A DNA stretch of 64,000 nt from Whitmania pigra. Lineage: Eukaryota; Annelida; Clitellata; Hirudinida; Haemopidae. The translations under genes were made by a program, and so were the position numbers. The DNA lies in the NCBI GenBank assembly GCA_021613335.1, contig JAJTWR010000431.1, positions 2,356,001-2,420,000 of the forward strand, read 5' to 3'. Numbering within the stretch: the stretch's first letter is position 1; each line of letters begins with the position of its first letter. This document shows, piece by piece, positions 1 through 8,575 of this stretch. The notes below the pieces were generated by a model. That model did no database searches. It worked only from the letters and a program-made list of their open reading frames with translations, and was not told the DNA's origin.

Positions 1-86
1 TGAACCCTGACTAGCACAGCACCCAGGTAGGGGCGTTCACGACTCGTCGCAGAGTTGCACAGCGCCGCTTACGCATTTGATCACCC

Positions 87-2021
87 GTGTCTGCCGCTCT
101 CTACGCCACCACCCGTCGAGCCATCGTCGTGTTTGTGCACGTGCTGCTCTTCATGGCGGCGCTGGTCGGGGCTTTCGCGCTGCGGTTCGATTTCAGCATT
201 CCGGCCTTCTACGTGGAGGAGTTGCCGCGGCTCCTCGCGATTGCAGTCGGGGCGCGGCTTGCCGTGTTTGCGTCGCTGCGGATGTTCAGCGGGCTCTGGC
301 GCTACACCGGCGCGCCCGACGCCTACGCGGTGGTGAAGGCCACGGCGATTTCCTCGGCGGTCTTCGCGGCGGCGATTGCGCTTGCCGACGTGCGCACCTT
401 CCCGCGATCGGTGTTCACCATCGACGCGCTGCTCACTATGGGCTTTGTCGGCGGGCTGCGTTTCGGGGTGCGCGGCGCCTGGCAGTTTGTGTCGTCGTTC
501 CGCGGCGGCGGCGCCGCTGGCGACCGCCGCCGGGTGCTGATTGTCGGCGCCGGAGATGCGGGCGAGATGCTCGCCCGCGAAATGCTGCGGGTGCAGGGCG
601 CGCGCTTTCAGCCGGTGGCCTTTCTCGACGACGATCGCGCAAAGCACGGCATGCGCATCCACGGCATTCCGGTCATCAGCAATCTCGACGCCATCGAGCG
701 CGCCATTGAAAGCTTTCGGGTCCAAGAGGTGGTGGTGGCCATTCCGCGGCTCCCGCCGCGCCGCCTGCGGGATCTGCACGAGCGCGTCCGCCGCGCCGGC
801 ATAGGGATGCGCACCGTCCCTGGTGTGGAGCAGCTCCTCGACGGGCAGGTGACGGTGAGCCAGCTTCGGCCAGTGGCGATTGAGGACCTCCTCGGGCGCT
901 CGGTGGTCGAACTCGACACCGCGAGCATCGCCGCGCTCGCGCACGACGCGGTGGTGATGGTGACTGGCGCCGGGGGAAGCATCGGTTCGGAGCTGTGCCG
1001 ACAAGTGCTCAAGTTTGCGCCGCGGCAACTGGTGCTCGTCGAGCGCAGTGAGCCGGCGCTTTTCGCGATTCACCGCGAGCTTTCGGGCGCGCCGTGTGTC
1101 GCCTGCGTGGCCGACATCGCCGACGCCCACCGCATGCGCAGCCTGTTCGAGCAGTACCGGCCGCGGGTTATCGTGCACGCTGCTGCCCACAAGCACGTGC
1201 CAATGATGGAGCACAACCCCGGCGAGGCGGTGAAGAACAACGTTGGCGGCACACGGGTGATTGCAGACTTAGCGAACGAGTTTCGCGTGCAGATATTTGT
1301 GATGGTGTCCACCGACAAGGCTGTGAACCCCACCTCGGTCATGGGCAGCACGAAGCGCTTGGCAGAGCTGTATATTCAGGGCCTCGCGCCCTTGAGCGAG
1401 ACGCGGTACGTGGCGGTGCGCTTTGGCAACGTGCTTGGGAGCGCCGGGAGCGTCATTCCGATTTTTCGCGAGCAGATTGCTGCGGGCGGGCCGGTGACCG
1501 TTACCCATCCGGAGATGCGCCGCTATTTCATGACGATTCCCGAGGCGAGCCAGCTTGTCCTGCAGGCGGCGTCGCTGGGGCAGGGTGGAGAGATTTTCGT
1601 GCTCGACATGGGCGAGCCAGTGCGGATTGTGGACCTCGCTCGCGACCTCATCACGCTGTCCGGCTACGTGCCCGGCAAGGATATCGACCTTGTCTTCACA
1701 GGCATTCGCCCCGGCGAGAAGCTCTTCGAAGAGCTGTCCACTGCCGATGAGGTGTCTACCAAGACGCGGCACCCGCGTATCTTCATCGGCTGTTTGCATG
1801 GGCCGCCCTGCGCGCAGGTCGCGGCTACGGTGGATGCGCTGCTGCGTGCCGTGGACAATGCGAGCGACGACGAAATGCGGCGCTACCTTGTCCAGTCTCT
1901 CGCCGCGCTAGAGGCGCCGGTGGCTTCGCCCAAAGTGCCAGTGGCTGTGCCCAAAGCGCCCGTGCCTCAGGCAGAGCCAGTTCCCGACTTCGCATCACTC
2001 GTCCGCCACGAGTTGGCATAG
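87..2021 (+). CDS. Membrane-bound nucleoside-diphosphate-sugar 4,6-dehydratase/epimerase (CapD/WbpM/PglF type)
   Basis: The 644-aa protein has the two-part build of the CapD/WbpM family. About four N-terminal membrane segments (residues 10-130) are followed by a CoA-binding-like Rossmann domain (VLIVGAGDAGE, 150-160). The catalytic extended SDR domain starts with TGAGGSIGSE at 293-302. The active-site stretch STDKAVNP (408-415) then M-GSTK (419-423) has Met where ordinary SDRs have the catalytic Tyr, a hallmark of this 4,6-dehydratase group. Family members convert UDP-GlcNAc-type sugars at the inner membrane face for O-antigen, capsule or glycan synthesis. The GTG start at 87 gives the full membrane part. 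The tail beyond residue 600 is Ala/Pro-rich and not conserved-looking. It is separated from the other polysaccharide genes (8.5-16.8 kb) by the repeat arrays. The exact sugar substrate cannot be read from sequence. Confidence 0.9.
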   Translation: MSAALYATTRRAIVVFVHVLLFMAALVGAFALRFDFSIPAFYVEELPRLLAIAVGARLAVFASLRMFSGLWRYTGAPDAYAVVKATAISSAVFAAAIALADVRTFPRSVFTIDALLTMGFVGGLRFGVRGAWQFVSSFRGGGAAGDRRRVLIVGAGDAGEMLAREMLRVQGARFQPVAFLDDDRAKHGMRIHGIPVISNLDAIERAIESFRVQEVVVAIPRLPPRRLRDLHERVRRAGIGMRTVPGVEQLLDGQVTVSQLRPVAIEDLLGRSVVELDTASIAALAHDAVVMVTGAGGSIGSELCRQVLKFAPRQLVLVERSEPALFAIHRELSGAPCVACVADIADAHRMRSLFEQYRPRVIVHAAAHKHVPMMEHNPGEAVKNNVGGTRVIADLANEFRVQIFVMVSTDKAVNPTSVMGSTKRLAELYIQGLAPLSETRYVAVRFGNVLGSAGSVIPIFREQIAAGGPVTVTHPEMRRYFMTIPEASQLVLQAASLGQGGEIFVLDMGEPVRIVDLARDLITLSGYVPGKDIDLVFTGIRPGEKLFEELSTADEVSTKTRHPRIFIGCLHGPPCAQVAATVDALLRAVDNASDDEMRRYLVQSLAALEAPVASPKVPVAVPKAPVPQAEPVPDFASLVRHELA

Positions 2022-2099
2022 CGGGTTGGAAGGGGGAGCCGGCGATGCGAGTGTGTCGCTCCTGTTCTCCGCCGCTTGAACTGCGCAGCCCGTGAACTC

Positions 2100-3690
2100 T
2101 GCAGTCCGTGAATTCGGCTATCCATATACTCAGCAACCCCCGCGCAAGAACCATGCCCGTCTGCGAAACACGTAATCCGCCCTGCACTCATCAACCCCCG
2201 CGCAAGAACCATGCCGTCGCCTCTGAAAGCTCGGCGCGCGGAAACCCGTTAGGACGAGAAACCAGCAGTGCTGGGCGGAGAAGCAGCAGGTCTGGTGACC
2301 CACAAAGGCCAATACTTGATGAAACCATGCGAAACACGCAAGCCGCCTTGAACTCACCAGCACCGGCGCAAGAACCATGCCGTCGCCTCTGAAACCTCGG
2401 AGCGCGGCAACCCGTTAGCTCGAGAAACCAGCAGGGCTCGGCGGAGAAGCAGCAGGTCCGGTGACCCACAAAGGCCAATACTTGATGAAACCATGCGGAA
2501 CACGCAAGACGCCGTGAGCTCATCAACCCCCGCGCAAGAACCATGCCGGTCTGCGAAACACGCAACACGCCTTGAACTTAGCAGCACCGGCGCAAGAACC
2601 ATGCCGTCACCTCAGAAACCTCGGCGCGCGGCAACCCGTTAGCTCGAGAAACCAGCAGGGCTCGGCGGAGAAGCAGCAGGTCTGGTCACCCATAAAGGCC
2701 AATACTTGATGAAACCATGCGGAACACGCAAGACGCCGTGAGCTCATCAACCCCCGCGCAAGAACCATGCCCGTCGAGGCCAGAAAGTCTGCGCGCGGAA
2801 ACCCGTTAGCTCGAGAAACCAGCAGGGCTCGGCGGAGAAGCAGCAGGTCTGGTCACCCACAAAGGCCAATACTTGATGAAACCATGCGAAATACACAAGC
2901 CGCCGCGAGCTCATCAGCACCGGCGCAAGAACCATGCCCGTCTGCGAAACACGCAAGACGCCGCGAGATCATCAGCACCGGCGCAAGAATCATACCCGGC
3001 TGCGAAACACGCAACACGCCTTGAACTCATCAGCACCGGCGCAAGAACTATGCCGTCGCCTCTGAAACCTCGGAGCGCGGCAACCCGTTAGCTCGAGAAA
3101 CCAGCAGGGCTCGGCGGAGAAGCAGCAGGTCCGGTGACCCACAAAGGCCAATACTTGATGAAACCATGCGGAACACGCAAGACGCCGTGAGCTCATCAAC
3201 CCCCGCGCAAGAACCATGCCGGTCTGCGAAACACGCAACACGCCTTGAACTTAGCAGCACCGGCGCAAGAACCATGCCGTCACCTCAGAAACCTCGGCGC
3301 GCGGCAACCCGTTAGCTCGAGAAACCAGCAGGGCTCGGCGGAGAAGCAGCAGGTCTGGTCACCCATAAAGGCCAATACTTGATGAAACCATGCGGAACAC
3401 GCAAGACGCATTGAACTCAGCAACACCGGCGCAAGATTCATGCCCGTCTGCGAAACACGCAAGACGCCCTGAGCTCATCAGCACTGGCGCAAGATTCATG
3501 GCCGTCTGCGAAACACGCAACACGCCTTGAACTCAGCAGCACCGGCGCAAGAACCATGCCCGTCGAGGCCAGAATGTCTGTCCGGGGAAAGCTGTGAGCG
3601 CCCGATACCAGTCAGGGCTGGGCGAAAAAGCAGCAGGTCGATGACCCACAAAGGCCAATACTTGATGAAACCATGCGAAACACGCAAATC
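2100..3690. repeat. Repeat array 1 (core element in minus orientation)
   Basis: This non-coding stretch is assembled from two alternating units. The longer core, read on the minus strand, is TTGCGTGTTTCG, three variable bases, GGTTTCATCAAGTATTGG; it occurs seven times, with its plus-strand form AATACTTGATG starting near 2311, 2477, 2701, 2869, 3150, 3374 and 3657. Between the cores lie roughly 50-bp units containing GCGCAAGAACCATGCC and often GCGAAACACGCAA. Short open frames run through in several phases but none is kept from unit to unit, so I read it as non-coding. The same core recurs in the opposite orientation in arrays 2 and 3. Confidence 0.85.
2346..3409. repeat. About 390-bp near-identical direct duplication inside array 1
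   Basis: The segment 2346-2736 is repeated at 3019-3409 (offset 673 bp) with only a handful of differences by eye, for example caccag/catcag and accatg/actatg near the left end. Identity stops after GGAACACGCAAGACG, where the following bases differ. Repeat units elsewhere in the array are clearly more diverged, so this is a recent segmental duplication or conversion. Confidence 0.8.
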
Positions 3691-3889
3691 CTCTTGCGTG
3701 TATTGATGTGCATTTTGCAGGTTCAGCCTTTGCGGGTCACCGAGGATCCCACTTTGCCGGTCACCGAGAATCCCGCCTTGCGGACCTCCGAGTCTCTCAC
3801 TGATGCGCCGCCCATTTGGCTCCATGCCTGATCCGGTCAAAACCTCCGAGGCGAGCTACTAATCCCTTGGTGTGCTCGGATTCGGCGCA

Positions 3890-4350
3890 GGCATAGAAAT
3901 TGCCGCAAAGTTTTTTGCGTGTTTCGAACCAGATCATCAAGTTTTGGTTTCGGGGCTCTTCCCGAGGTGTCGAGCGCGATTTTGGGGCTCTTGCCGAAGT
4001 GTCGAGCGCGGTCTGCGGGGCTCACTTTTCTCGGACTCGCGGCGGGTATGGAGTTTGCACGCCAATTCCACTGCGTGTTTAGAACCAGATCATCCAGATT
4101 TTGCGTTGGGGTTCTCCCTCAGGTGTCGAGCGCGGTCTGTGGGGCTCACTTTTTTCGGACTCGCGGCGGGTATGGAGTTTGCACGCCAATTCCACTGCGT
4201 GTTTCGAACCAGATCATCAAGTTTTGGTTTCGGGGCTCTTCCCGTGGTCTCGAGTGCGGTTTGCGGGGCTCACTTTCCTCGGACTCGCGTCGGGAACGGA
4301 GTTTGCAAGCCAATTCGTCTGCGTGTTTCGCATGCTTGCATCAGGTTTTG
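3890..4350. repeat. Repeat array 2 (plus orientation, four cores)
   Basis: Four copies of the core variant GCGTGTTTCGAACCAGATCA with following CAAGTTTTGG-like sequence start at about 3917, 4073, 4197 and 4321 (spacings 156, 124 and 124 bp). Between them lies a shared block with CGGACTCGCGGCGGGTATGG and GAGTTTGCACGCCAATTC, which also precedes each core of array 3. The array begins just after the motif GGCATAGAAATTGCC (3890-3904), which reappears at the far end of array 3. No coding sequence is evident. Confidence 0.8.
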
Positions 4351-4519
4351 TCTTTGAGGCTTTCACATAGAACTCCCCGCAACAGAGGTTCGATCACATG
4401 AGTATGCAACTTTGGACACTTATCGTCGGTAATCATCGGCCCGATGTTGCGAGCCTGCTCGCGATTCATCCGTTCAGGACTCCCTTCAGAGGTTCGCCAA
4501 TTCGTGGCTCGGAAATTCT

Positions 4520-5323
4520 ATGAAGCCAATCTCTTTTTTCGCCAATCACCCCGTCTTTACCCATGAGGAATTTGCAGAGGCCTGTGGAGGAAGCGGAAGC
4601 CCTCGGACCGTCGATTCACTGCTCGCCTACCATGCCCGGGCGGGCAACATTCTGCGGATTCGGCGAGGGCTGTATGCCGCGGTGCCGCCCGGGGCTGATG
4701 CAAAGAAGTTCCATGTCGACCCTTTGCTCGTGGCTAGCCGAAGCAGTCCAGATGCCGTGCTCGCTTACTCAACAGCTCTGGAATTTCACGTCAGAAACCA
4801 CGTGGCGCAGACGCAACGCGTTTTCTTGTCGAACTGCACTCTGCGACCGTTCGCGTTTCGTGGCCTGCGATTCCGTGCGTTCGCGCCGCCGAAGTCACTT
4901 CGCGACGCCAGGAGGGAAGCCTTTGGCGTGCAAACCCATGAGCGTGCCGGACTGCCAGTCCGTGTAACTTCAATTGGGCGAACGGTGGTCGACGTCCTCG
5001 ATCGCACCGAGCTTTCCGGAGGCTGGGAACAAGCTTTGAGGTCGCTCATGGAAATCGAGAATGTGAATCTCGATTCGCTCGTGAAGTACGCGCTGCTCCT
5101 GGGTAACGCGACCACCACGGCGGCGGTCGGCATATTCCTTGAGCTACAACGCGAACATTTGCGGGTTCCGGAAATCATCTACAAACGCCTCTCCCATCAC
5201 ATTCCCGGCCAACCGCATTACTTCGGTCGAGGCACCAAGGGCAAATACCGACTCATCCCTCGCTGGAATTTGCTCGTGCCAGAGCGGCTCCTGACCTGCG
5301 ACTGGAAAGCGTCAGCCAGATAG
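4520..5323 (+). CDS. AbiEi-family antitoxin-like transcriptional regulator, orphan
   Basis: The 267-aa protein resembles AbiEi antitoxins of type IV toxin-antitoxin systems. It has an N-terminal winged-helix segment (residues about 1-60: FTHEEFAEA, RTVDSLLAYHARAG, LRIRRGLYAAV), then the AbiEi C-terminal domain with LVASRSSPDAVLAYSTALEFH and VTSIGRTVVDVLDR. Known AbiEi proteins bind the operon promoter and neutralise an AbiEii nucleotidyltransferase encoded directly downstream. Here the downstream DNA is repeat array 3, and no nucleotidyltransferase of that type is present. The ATG at 4520 has no strong ribosome-binding site. The gene sits as an island between arrays 2 and 3. It may be a remnant of a pair, or a stand-alone regulator of the kind common in bacterial genomes. 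Confidence 0.75.
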   Translation: MKPISFFANHPVFTHEEFAEACGGSGSPRTVDSLLAYHARAGNILRIRRGLYAAVPPGADAKKFHVDPLLVASRSSPDAVLAYSTALEFHVRNHVAQTQRVFLSNCTLRPFAFRGLRFRAFAPPKSLRDARREAFGVQTHERAGLPVRVTSIGRTVVDVLDRTELSGGWEQALRSLMEIENVNLDSLVKYALLLGNATTTAAVGIFLELQREHLRVPEIIYKRLSHHIPGQPHYFGRGTKGKYRLIPRWNLLVPERLLTCDWKASAR

Positions 5324-5399
5324 CTCGCACGGTTCGCACAATGTCTGAATCGGTCAGTTCCACTGCAGCGAGGCTCTCGTCCCTCGCTGTGCTTGATCA

Positions 5400-6995
5400 T
5401 TCTCGTGCTCGTGTTTTCTCGGACTCGCGGAGGGTATGGAGTTTGCACGCCAATCGGTTGCGTGTTTCGAAGGGTTTCATCAAGTATTGGCTTTGGGGCT
5501 GTCTCCAGGCGCATGGCGTTGTGCGGGGGCTAGCTTTTCCGGACTCGCTTGTTCCGGACTCGCTTGTTCCGGACTCGCTTGTTCCGGACTCGCTTGTTCC
5601 GGACTCGCTTGTTCCGGACTCGCTTGTTCCGGACTCGCTTGTTCCGGACTCGCTTGTTCCGGACTCGCTTGTTCCGGACTCGCTTGTTCCGGACTCGCAT
5701 TTGCTGGATTCGCTTTTCTCGGGCATGCGATTTTTCGCCACCGCGTTTTCTTGGGCTCGCTGAGGGTATGGAGTTTGCACGTCAATCGGTTGCGTGTTTC
5801 GGTGGGTTTCATCAAGTATTGGCTTTGGGGCTGTCTCCAGGCGCATGGCGTTGTGCGGGGGCTAGCTTTTCCGGACTCGCATTTGCTGGATTCGCTTTTC
5901 TCAGGCATGCGATTTTTCGCCACCGCGTTTTCTTGGGCTCGCGGAGGGTATGGTGTTTGCACGTCAATCGGTTGCGTGTTTCGACGGGTTTCATCAAGTA
6001 TTGGCTTTGGGGCTGTCTCCAGGCGCCTGGCGTTGTGCGCGGGGGCTAGCTTTTCCGGACTCGCATTTGCTGGGTTCGCTTTTTTCGGGCATGCGATTTT
6101 TCGCCACCGCGTTTTCTTGGGCTCGCGGAGGGTATGGTGTTTGCACGTCAATCGGTTGCGTGTTTCGGTGGGTTTCATCAAGTTTTGGCATTGGGGCTGT
6201 CTCCAGGCGCATGGCGTTGTGCGGGGGCTAGCTTTTCCGGACTCGCATTTGCTTGATTCGCTTTTCTCGGCATGCGATTTTTCGCCCCCGCGTTTTCTCG
6301 GACTCGCGGAGGGTATAGAGTTTGCACGCCAATTGGTTGCGTGTTTCGAATGGTTTCATCAAGTTTTGGCTTAGGGGCTGTCTCCAGGCGCATGGCGTTG
6401 TGCGGGGGCTAACTTTCCCGGACTCGCATTTTCCGGACTCGCATTTGCTTGATTCGCTTTTCTCGGGCATGCGATTTTTCGCCACCGCGTTTTCTTGGGC
6501 TCGCTGAGGGTATGGAGTTTGCACGCCAGTCGGTTGCGTGTTTCGACGGGTTTCATCAAGTATTGGCTTTGGGGCTGTCTCCAGGCACCTGGCGTTGTGC
6601 GCGGGGGCTAGCTTTTCCGGACTCGCTTGTTCCGGACTCGCATTTGCTGGGTTCCCTTTGTTCCGAGCATGCGATTTTTCGCCACCGCGTTTTCTTGGGC
6701 TTGCGGAGGGTATAGAGTTTGCACGCCAATCGGTTGCGTGTTTCGAATGGTTTCATCAAGTATTGGCTTTGGGGCTGTCTCCAGGCGCCTGGCGTTGTAC
6801 GCGGGGGCTAGCTTTTCCGGACTCGCTTATTCCGGACTCGCATTTGCTGGATTCGCTTTTCTCGGGCATGCGATTTTTCGCCACCGCGTTTTCTTGGGCT
6901 CGCGGAGGGTATGGAGTTTGCACGTCAATCGGTTGCGTGTTTCGATGGGTTTCATCAAGTATTGGCTTTTGGGCACTGCTCCACCAGACAGCTTT
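5400..6995. repeat. Repeat array 3 (plus orientation, eight cores, about 180-200 bp period)
   Basis: Eight copies of the core GCGTGTTTCG-NNN-GGTTTCATCAAGTATTGG start at about 5459, 5792, 5973, 6158, 6339, 6536, 6735 and 6934. Spacing is 181-199 bp except the first interval (333 bp), which is expanded by the 15-bp tandem repeat. Each unit contains GGAGTTTGCACGTCAATCGG before the core. After it come GCTGTCTCCAGGCGC, GCGGGGGCTAGCTTTTCC, one or more GGACTCGC blocks, and CATGCGATTTTTCGCCACCG. All frames stay largely open because the unit lacks stops, but phase changes between units, so it is judged non-coding. Confidence 0.85.
5537..5701. repeat. 15-bp tandem repeat, 11 units
   Basis: The 15-mer TTCCGGACTCGCTTG is repeated 11 times head to tail without visible interruption; the last unit changes to TTCCGGACTCGCATT. 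It lies inside one unit of array 3. Other array-3 units carry only one or two copies of the same GGACTCGC block, for example near 6420-6440 and 6615-6645, so this is a local expansion. Its translation would be a five-residue repeat (PDSLV in one frame), but there is no supporting start signal. Confidence 0.9.
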
Positions 6996-7070
6996 TTTAC
7001 CTGCCACCTCTTTTGCGGCTTCTCGGGGGAGGCATAGAAATTGCCCATGGGCGAGGGGCCGGAGCGGGAG

Positions 7071-7130
7071 GGTAGCCCAGTCGTCGGGAGGTTAGCCCGG
7101 TCATCAGGAGGTTAACCCAGTCGTTGCGCG
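7071..7130. repeat. Three imperfect 20-bp tandem repeats
   Basis: Three consecutive 20-mers share the pattern G-T-x-A-x-CCC-x-GTC, the first being GGTAGCCCAGTCGTCGGGAG, the second GTTAGCCCGGTCATCAGGAG and the third GTTAACCCAGTCGTTGCGCG. They lie between array 3 and the IS66 end that truncates the next gene. No function is evident. Confidence 0.6.
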
Positions 7131-7172
7131 CTCGGTGGCATGGCGAGGCGAGCCTGTCCCGCGTCGCGGGGA

Positions 7173-7239
7173 GTGAGCCATCAGCGACACCGGGAGGTCG
7201 AGGCCGATGAAGCAGAGCAAGCTGTGCCATTTCGGGAGG
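7173..7239. mobile_element. Solo IS66-type terminal end
   Basis: The sequence from GTGAGCCATCAGCGACACCG through GCCATTTCGGGAGG matches, with a few substitutions, the left terminal region of the complete IS66 elements at 31498, 39360 (inverted) and 39595. No transposase follows; the sequence runs straight into the 3' part of the neighbouring minus-strand gene. It is the relic of an insertion or recombination that removed that gene's natural 3' end. Confidence 0.8.
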
Positions 7240-8548
7240 CACTGAGGAGCGAACTTGCCGTCCTGCGCCCGGCGGCAAACCGGAGCACCAACACCAGCGC
7301 CAGGTAAAACGGCATCATCGGCGCCCGGTAGCGCGAGAGGCTTCCCAGGTTCGAAGACGTAAGCCCAGTGATGATCGCCATCGCGCTCGTGAAGGCAAAA
7401 CACAACACGAGCGGCGGATCGGTGAGGCACGCGCGCAGCGACGCAAAAGCCCCGTTGCGCCACAGCGCCTGCAAAAGCAGCAGGATGATGAGGCTCGTTT
7501 CTAGAGCGCTCGTGAATTGCACCGCGTTGTTCGCCTCGAAGAGGGTAGGGCGGAAAAGAGCAGTAGCGACCGCGACCGGCGCGAGCACGAGCTCCTCGCT
7601 GAGCTTCCGCTCGTCGCTCGCCTCCGGGGCCGGGGCGTCGTCTTCCAGAAGGTAGCTCGACCCACCAGAAACCTCGTAGCCGGAGCGCCGCTGGGCGGCG
7701 ATGGAGGTCGCGTTGAGCCGCGCCTCGGTGGATTCGTCGCGGTAGCTCGTCGACTGGTAGCCGACCACAAACATCGCCACGAGCGCCACCCCCGCGAAAG
7801 CCGATGACCAGGCGCTGCGTAGCTTCGTCAGCCGCCGCGAGGCCACAAAGTAGCAGCCAACGGCAAAAGCAGTGACCACCAGAATGTACGGCTTCAACAG
7901 CGCGATGAGAAATCCCGCCGCCACAATTGCCACGAGGCTCCGCAAGAGCTTCTGCCGCCGGGTAATGGAGAGGAGCCCCCGCAAAAGCGGCCCCAACGCG
8001 ATGACCACCAGCGGCTCCTTCAAGAGCGCGCCCGACCAAACCACCCCGCTCGGCGACAACAGCAGCCCGGCAAACGCATAGGGAAAACTCGCCTCGCTGA
8101 ATTCAGGGCGCAGCGCATCGGCGAGCAATACCTTTGACGCATAGGCACCAAAGCTCATGCCAAGCACCACCGCGTAGAGAGATCCGTTGGCGAGGTACAG
8201 GAGCAGGCCAGCGATTGCGGTGAAACTCTGGGTGGTCGAAGTGCCCCAGAGTGGAATGGGCAAAAGGTAGTCGAGGCGAACTATCGCCAACACCAGCTCC
8301 GGGAAGAAACGCCCGAAGTCTGCCTGGAGGAGGCTTGCAGCACGCAGTCCATGCTCGAAGTAGGAATTTTGGTCCCCGACGACGAAGTACGTTTTCAACA
8401 GCCACACTTGCAAAAGAGCAGCGCTACCGTGGGCGATGAACGACAGATGCATGATGCGGGCCTCGGCACGTTTCCGCTGCCGCACCGCGAGGTAATGCCC
8501 CACGGCGGCGAGCGCGCAGACGGTGCAAATGGGCAGAAGCTCGTTCAT
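7181..8548 (-). CDS. Polytopic membrane protein of the polysaccharide locus, C-terminus replaced by an IS66 end
   Basis: The 455-aa product starts at MNELLPICTV (ATG at 8548); longer in-frame extensions are antisense to the divergent nucleotidyltransferase gene. It has about ten hydrophobic segments, for example ALLLYLANGSLYAVVLGMS and LVAIVAAGFLIALLKPYILV, and a long soluble loop near residues 270-330, an organisation seen in O-antigen polymerase-like or exopolysaccharide membrane proteins. After VLVLRFAAGRR the frame enters the IS66 terminal sequence and stops at 7181, so the last 20 or so residues are foreign. Its start lies 27 bp from that of the divergent gene at 8576, implying a shared promoter region. 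Specific function unknown. Confidence 0.7.
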   Translation of the reverse strand: MNELLPICTVCALAAVGHYLAVRQRKRAEARIMHLSFIAHGSAALLQVWLLKTYFVVGDQNSYFEHGLRAASLLQADFGRFFPELVLAIVRLDYLLPIPLWGTSTTQSFTAIAGLLLYLANGSLYAVVLGMSFGAYASKVLLADALRPEFSEASFPYAFAGLLLSPSGVVWSGALLKEPLVVIALGPLLRGLLSITRRQKLLRSLVAIVAAGFLIALLKPYILVVTAFAVGCYFVASRRLTKLRSAWSSAFAGVALVAMFVVGYQSTSYRDESTEARLNATSIAAQRRSGYEVSGGSSYLLEDDAPAPEASDERKLSEELVLAPVAVATALFRPTLFEANNAVQFTSALETSLIILLLLQALWRNGAFASLRACLTDPPLVLCFAFTSAMAIITGLTSSNLGSLSRYRAPMMPFYLALVLVLRFAAGRRTASSLLSASRNGTACSASSASTSRCR

Positions 8549-8575
8549 TTTGGTGAGCGCGAGAAGCTCTTCGCA

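Noticed and set aside
2191..3462. Minus-strand small proteins repeated through array 1
   Set aside because: The frames are shadows of the DNA repeat; no start signals or protein-level conservation beyond DNA identity.
5341..6374. Repeat proteins with PDSLV or similar pentapeptides
   Set aside because: Several frames on both strands are open at once, phase is not conserved between units, and no ribosome-binding site is seen.
2100..6995. CRISPR array
   Set aside because: Units are long, variable in length and diverged, there are no unique spacers of constant size, and no cas genes are present.
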